64,000 nt of DNA from Heligmosomoides polygyrus polygyrus (lineage: Eukaryota > Nematoda > Chromadorea > Rhabditida > Heligmosomidae). The notes beneath the pieces were generated by a model. The model ran no database searches. It saw nothing but the letters and a program-made list of their open reading frames with translations, and was not told the DNA's origin. Position numbers and translations under genes: made by a program. The DNA is taken from the NCBI GenBank assembly GCA_947396885.1, contig OX377204.1, positions 2,790,001 to 2,854,000 on the forward strand, written 5' to 3'. This document shows, one piece after another, positions 21,801-32,500 of the stretch (positions are counted from its first letter, which is position 1; every line of letters starts with the position of its first letter).

Positions 21801-22058
21801 AAAACAGAAGGTGCGGGTTCAACTCCCGCCTGGACCACGAGTTTTGATCGCAACCAAACATTCATCTATGATCTGCTATCCTCTACAACAGCTGCTCCTG
21901 CTTAAGCAAAAACGTAGAAATCCATTCATTTTCTTAATTACATCCTCTTCCAGATGGCATACTATCCTACACCACCGTTTCAACAACCGCATTACAGCAC
22001 TGTGACGGAAGAAAAGCTTTCCTTGTCGTCGTCGTCTGAGAACGACTTGGAATCGTGA
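18895..22058 (+). CDS. ceh-51: Divergent NK-2-like homeodomain transcription factor, 7 exons, 234 aa
   Basis: Nuclear DNA-binding protein. Exons 18895-19010, 19080-19150, 19213-19288, 19357-19432, 20798-20952, 21018-21123 and 21954-22058 join in frame (705 nt including stop). The homeodomain is at about residues 70-129: KKRNLFTKLQ, then RFAEKEHIRQPER, then helix 3 VKIWFQNQRYKRKHR. Trp48, Phe49, Asn51 and Tyr54 (the NK-2 hallmark RYK) are present; helices 1-2 are divergent. The N-terminal 60 residues are rich in Pro, Tyr and Met. A Ser/Pro stretch follows the homeodomain and the C-terminus is Ser/Glu-rich (EEKLSLSSSSENDLES). In C. elegans, CEH-51 specifies MS-lineage mesoderm together with TBX-35. 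The name rests on the homeodomain class, similar short length and the wars-1/emb-4 neighbourhood; ceh-24, -27 or -28 type genes are alternatives. Introns 4 and 6 hold SINE, MITE and tRNA-like repeats. Confidence 0.85.
19580..20090 (+). mobile_element. SINE-1 copy, plus strand, split by a MITE, in ceh-51 intron 4
   Basis: CCAGTCAGGTTCCTGGTTCG and the body up to CCCCACGATATCCC are followed, after the MITE 19822-20020, by TAGAATTAGAATGCGTGGCG, which continues the same family sequence. A minus-strand-like end (GGCAATTTGAATACGCATTT) at 19598 suggests part of another copy is fused at the left. Confidence 0.75.
19822..20020. mobile_element. Palindromic Tourist-like MITE inserted in SINE-1
   Basis: Left GGGCCCGTTCATACTTCGCG, right mirror ..CGCGAAGTGTGAACGGGCCC; flanks TTA and ATA. 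The interior TAGTGTGGTGTACGTAAA is shared with the copies at 42.4 and 56.1 kb. Confidence 0.88.
20195..20316. mobile_element. Palindromic Tourist-like MITE, 120 bp
   Basis: Left GGCCCCGTTTATACTTCGAC, right GTTGAAGTATAAACGGGCC then TTA. Interior related to the 4.4-kb copy (CGTCGCGTCGCTCGG). In ceh-51 intron 4. Confidence 0.8.
21245..21400 (-). mobile_element. tRNA-like module framed by inverted repeats, minus strand
   Basis: Reading the minus strand: ATCGTGGATGTTCAGTTCGG..CAAACAGCTCTGGTGGTGTAAGG (A-box), GCGGGTTCGAGTCCCGC (a perfect 5-bp T-stem with a 7-nt loop, B-box), then GTTTTGTTCGCAGCCAAAC. Inverted partner of the copy at 21735. Confidence 0.82.
21492..21658. mobile_element. CWG-type palindromic MITE with CTG duplication
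   Basis: Ends GGGCCAGATTCATCAACGAC and the mirrored GTCGTTGATGAATCCGGCTC; CTG at 21489-21491 and 21659-21661. The arms (CTTACAGCAA, GCCGAAATCCCTGATA) pair almost throughout. Located between the two inverted tRNA-like modules in ceh-51 intron 6. Confidence 0.88.
21735..21865 (+). mobile_element. tRNA-like module framed by inverted repeats, plus strand
   Basis: ATATCGTGGACGTTCTGTTC..GATCAAACAG precedes TGATGGTGTAAGGCG (A-box), GCGGGTTCAACTCCCGC (perfect T-arm) and CGAGTTTTGATCGCAACC..AAACATTC, which mirrors the left flank. Confidence 0.85.
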
Positions 22059-22246
22059 TAGACCGTGATGTTAACGAACCCGTAGAGTATGCAATAAGTC
22101 AGACTGCATTCAGTCACTCCTCCTTTCATGTGCTTTAACCCGCTACTATCACGACACATCCGTTTGCTCAGAACAGCTGTTGAATGTAAATATAGAAATT
22201 TGTGCCCACTTATTTACCAGCGTTACCGCGTCTTTACACTCGCCAT

Positions 22247-22252
22247 AATAAA
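22247..22252 (+). terminator. AATAAA polyadenylation signal of ceh-51
   Basis: AATAAA lies 189 bases after the ceh-51 stop codon, a plausible 3' UTR length. Confidence 0.6.
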
Positions 22253-22399
22253 CTATTGAACTGCCAACTCTATTACTCTATTACTCGCAGGGTAGAGAAA
22301 GGAAACATTTCCGTGCGATCCAATCCATTTTAAGATGCGCCGTGCATTTTACTTGTATGGTGTGTTGTAGAGGCTTTCGTTATGATAGCTGTAACCGAC

Positions 22400-22536
22400 C
22401 GAATTCTGCACGAAATCGCATTAGTCGGACTTCTCCGTGAAAGCCCTGAACGAGTATGACATAACGCTCTTCGTGTCAATGATCAAGGAGATCTACTGGT
22501 CACTTTGGCATGGAATAGGGACAAAAAACGTGGATC
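22400..22536 (+). pseudogene. RTE-type LINE 3'-end remnant
   Basis: TCGGACTTCTCCGTGAAAGC and CCCTGAACGAGTATGAC match the C-terminal coding part of the RTE element at the right edge (63945-64000); the following bases (CACTTTGGCATGGAATAGGG) resemble the next part of that ORF. Ends against a foldback element. Confidence 0.65.
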
Positions 22537-22960
22537 TATCCTAGTCCGGGGGCCACATAACTAAAAAGTATGTAATGAATTGACTTGCGAGTTATCGAGC
22601 GCCCCTGCAGAACAGAATAGGACCTAAACTAGAAAAATCCGCGAAGAAAAAAAATGAAAAAATTACATTTGCTTTCGTCGCAATTGTAAGCAGGCAAAGT
22701 TATGTGCCCTCCTCACGATGTTAGATCCTGGTATAACATGTCAGGCGGCGGTCAGCACGCGGCACGCGGCTTTATGCGCCCTATTCACCATGTTAAACCC
22801 TGGTTATAACATGTCAGACGGGATCAGCACGCGGCAAGCCTCCATTGCGTTGCTCTTTAATCGCAGAGACGGTTGTAAAACCGCGGCGCTTTTATTTTTT
22901 GCTTTTCTGTTCGTTTTTTTTTGTTTCGTTTAGATCTTATCTTCTTCTGTAAGAGCTGAT
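22537..22960. mobile_element. Foldback element, ATCTATCCTAGTCC family, right end lost
   Basis: Left end GGATCTATCCTAGTCCGGGG and the internal pair CATGTTAGATCCTGG..ACATGTCAG at about 22720 and 22788, as in the complete copies at 32.2, 45.9 and 46.7 kb. The mirror terminus is missing, so this copy is truncated. Confidence 0.75.
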
Positions 22961-22989
22961 CGTTAAGTCTCCAATTCAGCGACCGCGGA

Positions 22990-23075
22990 CTTTGGTCAGC
23001 CTGAGCGGGACTCGCACCACGAACCATGAGAGCTGCATGCGACAGCCGGCTCCACTTCCACTGCGCTACAAAACC
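22990..23075 (-). mobile_element. SINE-1 head fragment, minus strand
   Basis: GCGACAGCCGGCTCCACTTCC and CACTGCGCTAC are the reverse complement of the A-box region. Confidence 0.5.
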
Positions 23076-23079
23076 TCTC

Positions 23080-23560
23080 GGAAACTCCTACCTCAGGTTG
23101 TGCCGAAGGAGACCATCGGTGACAGCAGCTTCCAAAGCAGCATCAATGCCCCTGGAACACTAACACCTCTGACAGCAGCCTCCCTTCGCCAAATGTTGTA
23201 TGGCAAAGCGAGGAAGCAACTTTTGAAGATATAGCAGCGCTTATCGCCTATTCAGAATCGACATAGAACTTCACCGTATCAGATTCATTCCTTGGAAATG
23301 GAACAACAACAAATCTGTACAACAATAACGAATCTCAGTCTATTAAATACACATTCGAGACCTTTTACTTTACATTTACCCTTAAAAATGCGCCTACATT
23401 TCATAGAGACCACGACGAGAACATTGAGAAACTGGAAGCGTAGCCAAATCAACATCTGGCTCTCTCAGCCGAGCAGACAAACCGTCATGCAAATACAAGT
23501 ATTACAAACCGTACATTCAGATGTAACAACGTCAACAACAAAGAGATCTGGTTCACATCC
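23080..23560. other. Unassigned sequence between convergent ceh-51 and emb-4
   Basis: Contains the emb-4 3' UTR on the minus strand. Short plus-strand frames (23292-23567) overlap it and show no motif. Confidence 0.35.
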
Positions 23561-23567
23561 ACGATAA

Positions 23568-26500
23568 TCAGTATTTGGGCACTTCTTCAAGTCGTTCGAA
23601 GTCCATACTCTCGAACACAATCTCCTTCTCAACCTCTTGTGCCTTCTCAACCTTCGCCTTGCTCTCGCCGGCTTTTCGCTCTGTCTCCGTCACCACCGGC
23701 TCCACTGGTAGCTGAAGCGTCGCCTGAAAATGTACGATTGAAAATGAAGCACAGCTCACTCCATTTATGACGCTTCGAGGTAATACGCTAGTCCCAATTT
23801 AGCATAGTTCTTTCATTCGTGGGATACAACGAGCATGAGTGCTATAGCACGATTCAGAGAGGAACTCTGCGTTTAAAATCACTCCCGTTATACGCTTCCA
23901 GGCTCCACTTCGGTCGCACACAGAAATTGTAGGGAAGGAGGATGATGACCTGTGTTCGTAATCATACCTGTCTTCTATGGCTTCGTTCATAGTCACAAAT
24001 GGTGAGCTCTTCAACGTATTAGATGTATCCTTGCAAATCGACGTTTTACGTACGCTGCCAGGAGTGTTCATACTCATATGGGCACGCGCGGCGTCACTGT
24101 ACGGCCAAATACGCATTCAAATCACCTCCACGACATCCGGAGTAGGAATAGAACGCGCGGCGCATCCCAAAGGGATTGAGTAACCCCGTCCTTTATTTCA
24201 GAAGACAAGAGCAGCACTAAGTTCTGAAAACTGTTCTACGCCTTCGAGAGTTCTTAGAAGTTACCCATTTCCTTACTACTTGGACGCGATTTTAGATGAA
24301 AAGGTTCATAAAATGGTCTAAAAAAGGCTAAAAAGACTAATTAGCACGCAATATCCGTAACAACGCGAATTTTCTCCGCTTCTTGCAAACATTAGAATGG
24401 GAGCGGGCTATGGAAAACAAATGGTAACCTCTTGAGGTGAAACTGGACCGCTGTGATAAAATTCCTTGAAAAACCATCGATCTGGCTGTTGTAGGTATTA
24501 ACTACCCCTCGCTTTACTCGAGTTGATAGACATCATTAAGCAGAAGTTCACAATGTAACTAACTGGATTCCAAGATTCGGTGAAAAAAAAACACCAGACC
24601 CTCAGCGAATGCGTTAAGGGCTTCTGGTGGAAGCCATTCGCCTCCCTTGAGCAAAAATAACCTACACCCAGTAGAACAAGTATAGGCGACGCATCACAAG
24701 AAGGAAAACAATCACTGTTGGGATCTGCCGTACATGCCTATTCTACTGGATGTCGTGGAGGCAATTTGAATGCCTATCTGCCCTATGGGCGCGTGTAACG
24801 CAGTCAGAGGAGGCGCAACTGTCGCGTGCACCCGATACCAAGTCTCTGGTTCGGATTTCCCGCCCAGGCCAACCAAGCCTTCTATCCCTCCGGGGTCGGT
24901 GAATTTGTACCAGACTTGTCTGGGAAGGATAGAGCGCTGACTTGTTTATCGGCTGGCCACCGCAAGTCATGATATGGCCAAATACGCATTCAACTCGCCT
25001 CCACGACATCCCGTAGAAGTAGAATGAGCTGGCGCATCCCAGAAGGGATTGAGTAACGCCGTCCTTTATCCTTTATCCTTTATCTGCGCTATAGAATGAC
25101 TTTCGGTAGCCAGCTAATGGAAAAAGCACTGTTTTGTTCTTCACTGCCCAATCTGCTACAAATTCATCGACCTCGCAAGGATGGAAGGCTGGGTTGCCCA
25201 CAGCGAGTGCGCGCGGTAGTAGGCAGTTCCTCTGACTGCGTCCAGAAAAGATGTATGCTCAAAATTAGTCCTTTAGGGATAGTTTATACTTGCGGCACCG
25301 CGCAGCGCAGCACCATGAACGAGATGGATTTAGAATTTTCGCGCTGCTAGGCGGCCCCTTATCGCATTTATATCTCACCGCCGCACAACGTCTCATTTGA
25401 CAGAATTTTGGCGCACTGTATTAGGCGAATCGTGCCGCAGAACGCATGACCGCGGCACACCGGGAACACAAAAACCCTTTAGTGATACTACGAGTTCCTA
25501 CATGCCCTTTACCTCCAATGAGACCCAAACACCAGCCCAATCCATCGTGTACGTTATTAGGCAACAGCGAAATATTTTGTAAAGCATTCAGAAACGCGTG
25601 AAAATCTCGAACAAAAATTCTCCTCCAACGTACCAATCAAACCCTGCCGTACTTTAAGCGAAGAAATTCTCACGTATCTATCGCATACTGTTGATGACAC
25701 AAACCTTCACTCGAAGTCGGTACTGCTCCATGGCTTGCTCATAGCTAGCCCGCATCGCATCCATGTTGCTCATGTAGAAGTCGTGAACGAACGTCGACAT
25801 GTGTACCGTGTTCTCGATCGATATCGGCTCGGCACTAGCACGTTCTCCGACCTAGACAAAAACGATTCAGCAAATTAAATGGAAAACAAGCTGGAATCTA
25901 GAAACGAGGCAAACACGCCGTCCAATCACATCAAATTCGGAAGCTGCGGCAGCGAACCCTTGGTCTCGTAAAAGCTATTGCCCCGTGCTTCCTTCAGAAG
26001 GAAATTCAAAAGATACAGCGATGTTTCCTAAAAGACTCGAGGCACAGAACCATAACCTGACGCCGCAGAGACACACAGTAGAGAAAGAAAGCGAGTTTCC
26101 CATGAAATCTCTAAAACGGCCCACATCGACGTCTTTATAGGAAGCTGTCAACGACAAAAATTGGCACCTTTAAGCTAAATGATTGCCGGGGTCAACGATT
26201 ACACGTAGATACACAAAGAGCAAAGATGGTCCATCTCGTCCGGACGCATGCACACATGGACACACGGACACAGATTCAATCACATAGAGGATTATCATTC
26301 AACAAATAGGCACTCAAGAGATAGTCCCATACTAGTCAAAACTCTAGTGCTGTAAAATCGCTCACCTTTCTCTGCGTCGGGTAAGGCTCACTTGGAATAA
26401 TCAGCAATCGCGGAGGTCTCTGGCACAGCTGCAAGTAGAAGTCAATAACTTTTAGACAAATTCAGGTCCTAACAACTAACAAGAGGCTTTCCACGTACAA

Positions 26501-29500
26501 TATTGAATGCCGGCGTGAGTTCGAAGCAGTTCCGGAACAGATTCGCCCGGCATAGCACGTAAAGCCCTAGTCGAGCTCGAGACAGTGCCACTATCAGACG
26601 TCGAACATCCCTGATAATACTCTTTCAAGTACTGATCATAACGTCCACTACCCACAAAGCGCCTACCTTATGTGCCCGATATTATTCGTCCTAACCAGCG
26701 ACAGAATGATATAGTCATTCTGCTGACCTTGGTATTTGTCTACAGTGGATATCTGAAGTATGTTGTATTTAAAGAGCGGCTATTAATTGGTTTAAAAATC
26801 GATTTAAACAACGCACCTTTGCTGGTACTCCAATAAGAGGGTTATTCGCACAACGCCGCTCCACTACATCTCGTAACAACTGCGCCTGAAAAGCCAATTG
26901 ATTAATGAACGGTCCCAACCTCCTCGAGAATGCAAGCGAGAAAATAGCACCGGGCAAGTGCATTACGCTAATAAGATTAGACGTTAGACCCTCAGAGAAT
27001 ATGAAACTTCGTGATATAAGGCTGAACTAAACTAATGCCAAATTACAGCGGTAGTCGAAAGTAGTTAATACTTATTTAATATAAAATATTTCGTATATTG
27101 TGGCGTTACCCAGCAGTACTACAAATGTCATATGAAAGCTTAAGAAAATGGAAATTTTCTGGCAGATGAGCGGTATAGAATGCGCCATGCACTAGTTTGA
27201 GATGTTGCATTTTACTCTCGATTGATTGTGTCTCGCTTAAATACTTGTTATAATTTCTCCACAAAGTGGCCGTTTCGATTGAGTTGTGCTCCTTTTAGGT
27301 TTAAAATTTAAAAACACACTACGACCTGCGAAAAATGCAGAACATCCTAAAAAATGCAAATACTGTATGAAAGGTTCTAACATTGCTGCTGATGAAGCTT
27401 TTGAAGACGATTGAGATTCATACGAAAGCGCAAGGTAACGAGATTTCTTTAGCGTGCAAACAGTCAAGATTGCGCCATACCCGCGCCTGAAAACTTGCAA
27501 TTCAGACTCGATTGATTGCACATGGGCTAAATGCTTGTTGCAATCTGTTACTACTTGGCCAGATAAACCTGTGCTGTGCTTACTTTAACGTTTAGACCTT
27601 GGCAATCACGAAAAAGACACGTGAAACGAGTTCATTGATTGTACAATTTAAATACGAGCAGGAGCCTCATTTTCAAAGCCGGATTCTATGGAGTGATGAA
27701 ACAGCATTCAAGCTGAATGAAGAGGTTAATCGGCATAATTACAGCTACTGGCGAAGGAAAACGTTAAAAGAAGCAAAGCAAAGGTTAATCTGGACAAGTA
27801 GTAACAAGAATGTAGCAAGCATTCAGCCCATGCACAATCAATCAAGTCAGAAATCCAAGGTTTCGGGCCGGGACATGGCGCAATCTTGACAGTTTGCACT
27901 GCACAGAAGTCTCGTTACCCTGTGCTTTCGTATGATCCTTCAAACATCTTCAAAAGCTTCACCAGCAGCAATGTTAGAGCCTTTCAAGCAGGACCTTCAT
28001 TTCTTAGAATACCCTGCACTTTTCGCAAGACATAGTGTCTTTTTAAGTTTTAAACCTTAAAGAAGCACACCTTAATCGAAACTGCCACTTTGTGAAGAGA
28101 TTGTAACAAATATTCAAGCGGAACACAATCAATCGAGTGCAAAATGAAACATTTCAAACAAGTGCATGGCGCATTCTATGCCACTCATATGTCAGAAAAT
28201 TTCTATTTTCTTAAGCTTTCAAGTTATCACCTTCCAAACAGTGTATACATTTTTTGAGACACCCTGTATATGCCTGTAATAAAGCTTTCACATGGCCCTC
28301 AGACAATTTGAGACGAAAAATCCACTCACCTGTCCATTATAGGTTGTGATCATCGATATCTTATCAGCTGGATAGCCAATGATACGCATGTAGGTGAAGA
28401 GAGCCACGGCATACTCGGCTTCTCCAAGATTCTATAACAACACCGGCATGCAAACAGATCAACAATGAATGAAGACTTCAAAGAACGTCGGGGAAGTGAC
28501 TTGAATTCGTATTTGGACTACACGCTGGTTTGCGGTGGCAAACCGATCGTAAAATTCAATGTTTTGCCCTCCAAAGGTCAGCCTGGTTGGCAGAAATCAC
28601 GGAATAATACCTGATAGTAGTAGGGACTCGGCTGCGATTCTCCTTGTCCGTTAAAGTCTGGAACATCAATCAGCTGGTAATTGAAAGCGAATCCAGCATT
28701 GGCGGTCTGAAATGCAAAACGCTTATCTGACTTCGATGAAGAAGTGCAACAGCAAGGAAAGGCATGGCGACAACCTAACCTGGAACTGCGGTAAAGCCTC
28801 GACGTGTGGGAGATTGCCGAGGGCTTTGTATCGCCAGCAGTATAACGCCGCTATTCTGAAAAAGCCGATGGAATAAAGAAAATTAGGACATAGAAGATGC
28901 AAACCGTTAAAAAAATAAAGGAAGAAAAACGTAAGAACACGTAAAAAAAAGAGAAAGAAGGAAAAGTATATCACACAAAAAGAAATCCATATGAAAATAG
29001 CGAATTAAAGTATTATAGCACCTCAGAACGAATTTTTAGGCTATACTGAAGGTGATTGGAGCAAAGGTGATTGCCATGTAATCCGTGTCCCATTCAGTTA
29101 TATTAGGTGCATGAAAAAGTCTTGCACCACAGCGTAATTTTTTTACAAATTTTATTGTTTCTTTTGTGAGCGACTTTAATCTACAAAGTAGTTACCATTT
29201 CCATCTACAAACCTTTGGCCATCTGACGGGGAGATCATGGAATCCTTTCCTCTAAAACGGAGTCAGCTGTGACTCGAAGAAGTGCTCCACCTCGAATTCC
29301 AGTTCGGTTCGGTCGTTGAAGCACCTATTCCTTAGATGTTGCTTGAGAGCTAGGAAGAGGTGGTAGTCCGATAGCGTACGATCTGGCGAATAGGGTGGGT
29401 GGGGCAGCGCCTCCCATCTAAGCTCCTGCAACCCCTGGCGAGACGACCTTGCAATGTGGGGGCGAGCATTGTCGTAAAGAAGGCAAACAACCCTCCGCCC

Positions 29501-32500
29501 CGCCGTCTGCGCGACATGGCCTCGCTCAGCTTCTGCAGTTGTGTAGCGTAGATGTTCACTGTTTAGAGCAATCCTCGAAAATTCCACCAACAGCACAGCA
29601 TTAGCTTCCTCTGGTGGATGTCCGCCTTGAGGTTGTGGTTCTCCTTCAGGGAGCCACTGAGCCTTCCGAGTACGGGTAACGAGGAAGACCCAGGATTCAT
29701 CTCCCTTACGACATTCTCGAGAAAGTCCTTATTACGAAAACGAATGCCTTCAGAAGCAAATTGCCACGTTTGCGAAATATTCTAGAATGTTTGTGCTACA
29801 ACTACGTGGCACCCAACAGTCCTTGGAAGTTCCTGTTAAATCTTGAAAATTTTTCAACATTTTTGGTGCAAAACTTTTTCACCAACCTAACATACCATTT
29901 CCTCGTCTGACTGTACACTTTCCAAACCAATTCGGACAGTAATCGTGAATCGTGAAAAAGCCCCTTTGAAATAAATAAACCAACCAACTTGACACTTTTC
30001 AAGTCAAATTACTAGGAAAATGTTCACTTTGAAAGATTTCTAATACGACGTGAAAATGGTAACGCCTGTAACTAATGGCCTTGTCCGCACTACTCCGCAA
30101 TGCCTCATTTTCTACGACAGTTGTGAATAAGCACCTATGAAATGCTTACCGAATTGCCACACTGATTTGTGTGAAAAGCTAATAGATCAACAAAGCAAGG
30201 AACTAAATAATGAACAAAACGATCAAGGGACCTAAAACCAAAGGAAAACGAAACCCACTCTGCTCTGGCTCTTCCCTGCTTGTCGAGCTGAACATTGGGC
30301 ACACCTAGTCGCACAAACCGCGCGAAAAGAGACTGCTCCATGTTGGAGTACTTCTGGAACGCCTGGTTCTGCACAACCGGCGGCAGCTGATGGTGATCTC
30401 CGATCATACACCAACGCTTCAGCCGATTTCTGCCGTCTTGAGGATTCTGAAACGCGCCAACTTCACCTTACTCCACTAGTTTTATACAACAATGGTAATA
30501 CTCACCTGTAACAGTAACGGAATGAAAGTCTCCACTTCCAGAATTTGAGCTGCTTCTTCCATGAGAATGTTGTCGTATCGGAACCCAAGCTGCACAAGTT
30601 CATTCCTTCTCAGAGCAGCATGTGTACACGTCATCGCGATGATCTTTGCTTCTTTCACCTTCAAAGCACTCGATTTTGTCACGTCAATTGAAAATGCCTC
30701 ATAGAGTCCTTACCAAGAGATATTCCGTCCTATCTCGACCATTTCTTAGCAGCTCAAATGCACGGAACTCCTCCAGTTGTTCAAAGATGTGATTGATATG
30801 TCGCCAGCAGCTGTAGGCTACTTCCATATCCGCTTTGTGGGAGCCCTGAATAAAGATTGCTTTTGAAGCAGTTATGGACGGATGTCGTAGCGCAGACGGA
30901 AGAGGCGCCAGCTGTCGCGCGAGTCGGATTCCAGGTTCCCGGTTTGGATTTCCCGCCCGAGCCATCCAAGCCCTATATCCCTCTGGGGACGGTGAATTGG
31001 TACCAGACACGTAGAGAAGGATGAAACACTGACTTGTCCATCGGCTGGTCGGCGCAAATTATTGTGTAGGTCAAATCAGATTGCCTACGCACGCATTGAG
31101 ACTGCGCCATGAGGTACCATAAGGCCGTCTTTTATCCTTTATTCTCTATAGGCGTGAAAACTACGCCCTATAGATTGGAGTTCTCTGTGGACAACAACAT
31201 CTTAACACAAGGGCCGATCTAATAAGAGAAGTACCTGAATATAGTGATTGAAATGAAGTCTAATACGAACTGCACCCAATAAGTTATTCTATTGACAACA
31301 AACAAGGCTACCTGTGCCTGGCCAAGGATGAACACCTCAGGCGGGGAAAAGGATAGTGGACGGCGTTAATCAATCGCTAATTGGGACGCGCCACGCATTC
31401 TACTTCTAGCGTGGAGTCGATTTGAATACGCATTTGGCATATAATGAATGTCCTGCTGCTACCAGCCGAAGAAATCAGTGTTTCAGCTTTCCTAGACAAG
31501 TCTGGCTCCAATTCACCGACCCCGAAGGGATAAAAGGCTTAAGTAGCCCAGGCCGAACCAGGAACCTAGAACTAGGTACACGAGACAGCCGATGCCCTCA
31601 ACGCACCACACGTGTGGGAAAATCAATTACTTCCTAGGCTTGCAAGCATGGATAGTAGAAAGGAATTCTTCTTGAATTAATCTGTGCAAAACTCACACTG
31701 AACAGTGGATTGATATCGTTGAAGTATCCAGCAAACGGGAACACCTCTGCTACCAGACCGTCCTTTTCCACTGCACACTTTTCCAGGAAATCATCCCAAG
31801 CGCGGCAAACCTAGAAAACAAAACCATAGATGATACACTAAACATCAGCTAGAAGTATACAATGGCCTGCTAGCCGCGTGCACAAGAAACATAGTACAGT
31901 CGCATTTTGAACGCTAGAAAAATACAATTTTCTGCAGCGGATTTAGGCCTAATCGATTCTTGAACTAGCTTAGAGCCACAGCAGTTCGAGCTTATTAGAA
32001 GTTAGTTTAGCAGTTAATACACAGCTATCCGTGATCCCACTATATTTAGGCTTTATCAACACAACCTTGAAAATCTAAGTATAGGTGTTCAATTTCTTCC
32101 CAGTTTGTTCGCTTGGTGACGGAGAAACGCTCCTCTGCGTAGTGTTTTAACCAACGTTTCTTAAGATTGAGCTGCCAGTATAGAGATTGTGCGATCTATC
32201 CTAGTCCGGGGGGGGGGGGGGGGAGGCACAGAATTAAAAATTATGTAACAAATTTACTTGACACAGAGCGGAGTGAAGAGAACAGAGGTGAACCCAATGA
32301 GCATAGAACAAAACGAACAAATAAGCAAAAAACAAACAAATAACCGCGGTTTTAGAGATGTTTCGGCGGGCAAAGCGCATTAAACACAGCTTATCGCTGC
32401 GTGACATGTTATAGCCCGGATCCCTCATAGTGAGGGTGCAAATAAAACCGCATGCCGCGTGCTGACCGCCGTCTGACATGTTATAGCCCGGATCCTTCAT

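Noticed and set aside
21785..21840. Possible genuine tRNA gene (good T-arm and A/B boxes)
   Set aside because: The same core recurs at 21.3, 43.5 and 51.2 kb with shared inverted flanks, and acceptor and anticodon arms do not form convincingly, so it is a dispersed tRNA-like repeat.
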